Of a stretch of DNA of 64,000 nt, positions 61,208 to 64,000 are shown piece after piece. The translations under genes were made by a program, and so were the position numbers. The notes beneath the pieces were generated by a model. The model was given only the letters and a program-made list of their open reading frames with translations. It had not been told where the DNA came from and did not search any database. The DNA lies in assembly GCF_041022165.1 (NCBI RefSeq), contig NZ_CP163302.1:4030001-4094000 (forward strand), read 5' to 3'. This stretch comes from Sinomonas sp. P10A9 (GTDB lineage Bacteria > Actinomycetota > Actinomycetes > Actinomycetales > Micrococcaceae). How positions within the stretch are numbered: position 1 is the first letter of the stretch; every line of letters starts with the position of its first letter.

Positions 61208-62386
61208 GTGACCGCGACGAAGGACTCCGACCAGCAGACAGGCGCCGGCAGCATCCCCGACCCGGTCCTGAGGTCGATCGGCTTCCTCTCCTTCTTCGAC
61301 CGCTTCGCCACTCCCCCGATGCTCGTGGTCCTGGCCAACCGCACCGATCTCACGCTCGCCGACGCCGTGGGCCTCGTGGCGTCCTACTCGCTCCTCTATG
61401 CGCTCGGGCAGCCGCTGTGGGGGTTCATCAGCGACCGGTTCGGCCGCGTGACAGTGCTCCGCACGGCACTCGTGGGGCTGCTGCTGGCCGCCATCGCCAG
61501 CACCCTGTTCAGCGCGCACGTGCCACTGCTCATCGCGAGGTCGGCGGCCGGGCTCATGGCCGGGTGCCTCTACCCCACGCTCCTGACCATCATCGGCGAC
61601 ACGCGCACGGGCATCGAACGCGCCCGCGGACTCTCCGACCTGCAGATCTATTCGGCGCTCGGCACCACGGTCGCGACCCTCGCCGCGGGCGCTCTCGCGG
61701 CGTTCACGGACTGGCGGGTGGTGTTCGGGCTCCCCGCACTCGGGTGCCTCGCGCTGCTGCTCTTCCTCCGGCGGGCGCATGACGGCGCCGCTCACCGCCG
61801 CGGGCGCGTTGACGTCCGCGCCGCGTTCTCGGGCGCCGCGCTCGGAGTCTACGGTGTGGCGGTCCTCGAGGGCGCCGTGCTCATGGGCATCCTGACCTAC
61901 GTCGTTCCGGCCCTGCAGCACGCGGACGTGCCCATCGCCGTCGCGGGGATCCTCGCGTCGGGGTACGGGGTGGGCGTGATCCTGGGGGCGCGGCTCATGC
62001 GGCGTCTGGTGCAGCGGTTCACGCGGACGCAGCTTATGGGGATCGGCGGGGTGGTGCTGCTGGTCGGGTATGTGGCGTCGTCGATCGCGCAGAACCCGGC
62101 GACGATCACTGTCACCGCCGTCCTCGTGGGTGCTTCGAACGCGGTGCTGCACTCATCGGTGCAGGGCTGGGCCACCGAGGTCGCGCCGAAGGCCCGTGCT
62201 ACGGCGGTCTCGCTGTTCGCGTGCTCGCTCTTCTTGGGCAGCTCGGCGGGCACGTTCCTCACGGCGGGGCTCGCCGGCAATGGGGAGTACGGCGCCATCT
62301 TCCTCCTCGGCCTCGTAGCGACGGCGTTGCTCACGGCGGTCGTGACGCTCGGGCACGCGACGTGGGAACGGCGCCGGGTGTCGTGA
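61208..62386 (+). CDS. MFS transporter
   Basis: 392 residues from GTG 61208 (VTATKDSDQQTGAGSI), 12 helices. Motif A GFISDRFGRVTVLRTALVGL and the second-half equivalent are present; compact loops and length suggest an efflux or small-metabolite porter (UMF/DHA1-like). Probably regulated by the divergent LysR. Its stop lies in the first of two 19-bp direct repeats. Confidence 0.85.
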   Translation: MTATKDSDQQTGAGSIPDPVLRSIGFLSFFDRFATPPMLVVLANRTDLTLADAVGLVASYSLLYALGQPLWGFISDRFGRVTVLRTALVGLLLAAIASTLFSAHVPLLIARSAAGLMAGCLYPTLLTIIGDTRTGIERARGLSDLQIYSALGTTVATLAAGALAAFTDWRVVFGLPALGCLALLLFLRRAHDGAAHRRGRVDVRAAFSGAALGVYGVAVLEGAVLMGILTYVVPALQHADVPIAVAGILASGYGVGVILGARLMRRLVQRFTRTQLMGIGGVVLLVGYVASSIAQNPATITVTAVLVGASNAVLHSSVQGWATEVAPKARATAVSLFACSLFLGSSAGTFLTAGLAGNGEYGAIFLLGLVATALLTAVVTLGHATWERRRVS

Positions 62387-62418
62387 AGGGCGGCGTGCGT
62401 CGTGAAGGGCGCTGCGCG
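62381..62418 (+). repeat. two 19-bp direct repeats followed by a GC palindrome
   Basis: TCGTGAAGGGCGGCGTGCG and TCGTGAAGGGCGCTGCGCG lie back to back over the MFS stop. CGGGGCGCCCCG follows immediately, possibly a terminator. Confidence 0.65.
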
Positions 62419-62472
62419 GGGCGCCCCGGGCGGCGGCTCACGGTGTTCGCGTTCCTCACGAACGGTAGTTTC

Positions 62473-62500
62473 CTGACGTTCACCCCGGGCTGGTTATGAT
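62473..62500 (+). promoter_or_regulatory. promoter of the segregation operon
   Basis: CTGACG (62473-62478), 16 bp, TATGAT (62495-62500), the best -10 hexamer in the region. Transcription would begin near 62507, at the first base of the repeat-rich leader, so proteins bound to the repeats would repress or sense it. Confidence 0.6.
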
Positions 62501-62506
62501 CAGCTG

Positions 62507-62635
62507 TTGACCGCGACTGGACCACACGTGGGCCGCTTGCGGTCAATCCATGTCCAGCGCCCGCACGCGGCCACGACGTGACCAAAAGTGGCCCGATCTG
62601 GGTCGTCATTGGCCACCTGTGACCACAATGTGGCC
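62507..62635. repeat. centromere-like array of GTGRCC half-sites
   Basis: Two copies of the block GGCCAC - 2 or 3 bp - GTGACC - 4 or 5 bp - GTGGCC lie at 62569-62593 and 62611-62635, 42 bp apart. A third, variant site GGACCAC-AC-GTGGGCC lies at 62519-62534, inside perfect arms TTGACCGC (62507-62514) and GCGGTCAA (62539-62546). That gives eight related half-sites in 117 bp of untranslated leader. This is how parC/alpS-type partition sites look: operator and centromere in one. Confidence 0.7.
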
Positions 62636-62690
62636 GCTGGAATGCACGGGCATTGAGCAGATGCCCGTCGAACGATGAGAGGAGATGCAT

Positions 62691-63104
62691 ATGGCCAGTC
62701 CCCGAGAAGGGACGGGAGCGCCGGCGAAGCCGCAGCCCCACCGTTTCCGGGTGAGCGTCCCGGCGGCCGACGAGGCCGTCGTGGCGTGGATGGAGCTGCA
62801 GGACAATCCGTCATTGTCGGTGAGAATGCTGATCCGCGAGAGCATCGAGCGCCTCGGCTACATCGACGTCGTCAACCGCCCTGTGGCACAGCTCCCGGGG
62901 GGAGTCCGTTCTGGGGGCTCCTCCCCAGAGGACACCGCGGGTTCTCCTGCCCGGGGGTCAGCTGCGCCCCAACCCAGGAAGGCCCCCGACCAGAGGCCCT
63001 GGCCGGCGCAGGAGGCCGAGCCGCCGCGCGAGTCCAGTTCCGAACCTGAGCCGCCTTCTGCAGGACCGATGGACATCAACGACATCTTCGCGATGACGCG
63101 GTAA
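62691..63104 (+). CDS. small adaptor-like protein upstream of the actin-like gene
   Basis: 137 residues from ATG 62691, 6 bp after GAGAGGAG; ATG 62685 is too close to that site. Residues 15-65 look like a compact DNA-binding fold of ribbon-helix-helix type: a strand HRFRVSVPA, then helices ADEAVVAWMELQ and LSVRMLIRESIERLGYIDVV. The rest is disordered and Pro/Glu/Ser-rich, ending in a short conserved-looking tail MDINDIFAMTR that could contact the filament. Size, order and tail match the ParR/AlpA adaptors, which bind the centromere and the actin-like ATPase. The assignment rests on context and fold pattern. Confidence 0.65.
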   Translation: MASPREGTGAPAKPQPHRFRVSVPAADEAVVAWMELQDNPSLSVRMLIRESIERLGYIDVVNRPVAQLPGGVRSGGSSPEDTAGSPARGSAAPQPRKAPDQRPWPAQEAEPPRESSSEPEPPSAGPMDINDIFAMTR

Positions 63105-63162
63105 GCCCGCGCAGCACAAGCAACACAGTCTCCACCGAATTTCACCGAAGGGAATCATCCAC

Positions 63163-64000
63163 GTGACCATCTCAATCAATCTCACCGGCGGGATCGACGT
63201 CGGCAACGGCTATGTCAAGGGAATCATCCGCGGGGAGCGCGCTTCCGGCGCGGCGAGGATCGACGAGATCGATCTGCCCAGCGCCGTCGCGCTCGTCACC
63301 AGGTCCAACGCGCTTCCGGACGCGGACCACGAGGCCATGGCCAAGCTGGATGGCGACTTCTACAACGAACTCGATGTGAGCTTCGACTCGCCTCTGGTCG
63401 GGGACAAGTACCGGCGCCTCTTCGGTACCCGGGCGCTGAGCGCCCAGGGCGCCTTCGACGAATTCGACGTCGTGGGCCGCCGCAGCAAGGCCGCGCAGGA
63501 GCTGAGCAAGGTCCTCGTCATGGGCGCCTTCGCGGCGAAAGCGCTGCGGGACTACGTCCGCGAGCACCGTGCGCTCCCGCCGGCCGATGAGACGCTCAGC
63601 GTGCAGGGTCGCGTCGCCCTGGCCCTTCCGATCAACGAGTACCTCACCCACCGCACGAGCTACGCGACAGAGTTCACGACCGGCACGCACACGGTCACGG
63701 TGCACAACTTCGATACCCCGGTCTCAGTCAAGCTCCACTTCGTCGACGTGCAGGTCATCCCCGAGGGCGCCTCGGCGCAGTACGCGATCACGGCCAAGGG
63801 TGAACCGCTCATGGACGCGATGCTGAAGGACCTCCGCCGCCGGGGCGTGGCGCTCGAGGGCATCACCTCCGCGGACGTCCTGGCCGCCCAGCACACGGTT
63901 GGCATTGACATCGGCGAGGGCACCGTGAACTTCCCGGTCTTCACCGCGGGCAGGTTCAACGCCGATGCCTCCACCACGTACGGCAAGGGCTACGGCTCGG
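63163..64000 (+). CDS. actin-like ATPase (ParM/Alp type), runs off the window
   Basis: At least 279 residues from GTG 63163 (VTISINLTGGIDVGNGYVKG); the right edge truncates it. Phosphate-1 motif IDVGNGYVKG (Asp12, Gly14, Lys19) and phosphate-2 motif VGIDIGEGTVNFPVF near 245-259 define the actin/ParM fold. The middle part LSVQGRVALALPINEYLTHR fits the ParM/StbA family strands. An adjacent adaptor gene and repeat array make plasmid or phage DNA segregation the likely role. The missing C-terminus would hold the adenosine motif. Confidence 0.82.
   Translation, partial: MTISINLTGGIDVGNGYVKGIIRGERASGAARIDEIDLPSAVALVTRSNALPDADHEAMAKLDGDFYNELDVSFDSPLVGDKYRRLFGTRALSAQGAFDEFDVVGRRSKAAQELSKVLVMGAFAAKALRDYVREHRALPPADETLSVQGRVALALPINEYLTHRTSYATEFTTGTHTVTVHNFDTPVSVKLHFVDVQVIPEGASAQYAITAKGEPLMDAMLKDLRRRGVALEGITSADVLAAQHTVGIDIGEGTVNFPVFTAGRFNADASTTYGKGYGS

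Noticed and set aside
62507..62635. Repeats as iterons of a replication origin
   Set aside because: No Rep gene or AT-rich block is present, and the next two genes fit partition. An origin may still lie beyond the right edge.
1..64000. CRISPR array, transposase, integrase or tRNA-linked insertion site
   Set aside because: No regularly spaced identical repeats and no such proteins or tRNA signatures were found by reading both strands. The tandem repeats found have no spacers.

Overview
The window is very GC-rich, tightly packed DNA with many ATGA/GTGA start-stop overlaps and frequent GTG starts. Gene content (pca genes, MmyB-like regulators, MHS transporters, LapA/PRC-barrel proteins, GT2-DUF2064 fusion) points to a high-GC actinobacterium, most likely Micrococcales/Micrococcaceae such as Arthrobacter or Sinomonas; that placement is inference from content. 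No rRNA, tRNA, CRISPR array, transposase or integrase was seen.

Region 1 (1-11,900) is respiratory and aromatic: the end of a cytochrome b/bc operon, a benzaldehyde-type aldehyde dehydrogenase, a TetR regulator with a two-component ABC exporter behind tandem palindromic operators, then pcaD-pcaF-pcaI-pcaJ-IclR, the distal half of the beta-ketoadipate pathway, followed by two SRPBCC proteins and a hydrolase. Region 2 (11,900-28,100) is mixed: a patatin with a possible leader peptide, YnfA, a MerR/MerA mercury pair, a lipoprotein, an XRE-SDR/cupin divergon, a structured repeat element, a 3-hydroxybenzoate 4-monooxygenase-like flavoprotein and stress-type membrane proteins.

Region 3 (28,150-37,824) looks like one functional block: GT87 mannosyltransferase-like protein, a membrane-anchored molybdopterin oxidoreductase, methyltransferase, GT2-DUF2064 fusion, a two-component system, NAD-dependent epimerase and methylthioadenosine phosphorylase. 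Its product is unknown. Region 4 (37,960-42,900) has a drug-type MFS exporter with an aldo/keto reductase, a CPA1 antiporter and an SDR gene.

Region 5 (43,014-60,149) is a catabolic island. One operon reads MHS transporter, quinate/shikimate-type dehydrogenase, Gfo/Idh oxidoreductase, Fe-S/FMN/FAD ene-reductase, TIM-barrel isomerase and FAD dehydrogenase, suggesting use of a hydroaromatic or carbocyclic compound. Next to it is a divergent pair of operons: aldo/keto reductase, HpaI aldolase, cytoplasmic BNR (sialidase-like) protein, SDR, DeoR on one side; four-carbon acid sugar kinase, PdxA2-like dehydrogenase, MHS transporter on the other. Three repeated 15-bp inverted repeats lie between them. 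The kinase-PdxA2 pair indicates tetronate (threonate/erythronate) catabolism, but the BNR/HpaI partners do not belong to the described pathway.

Region 6 (60,230-64,000) has a divergent LysR/MFS pair and then, at the right edge, a DNA-segregation-type module: a promoter, a leader with eight GTGRCC-like half-sites, a small adaptor-like protein and the start of an actin-like (ParM/Alp) ATPase. It suggests a plasmid, prophage or other extrachromosomal heritage for the DNA that begins here.
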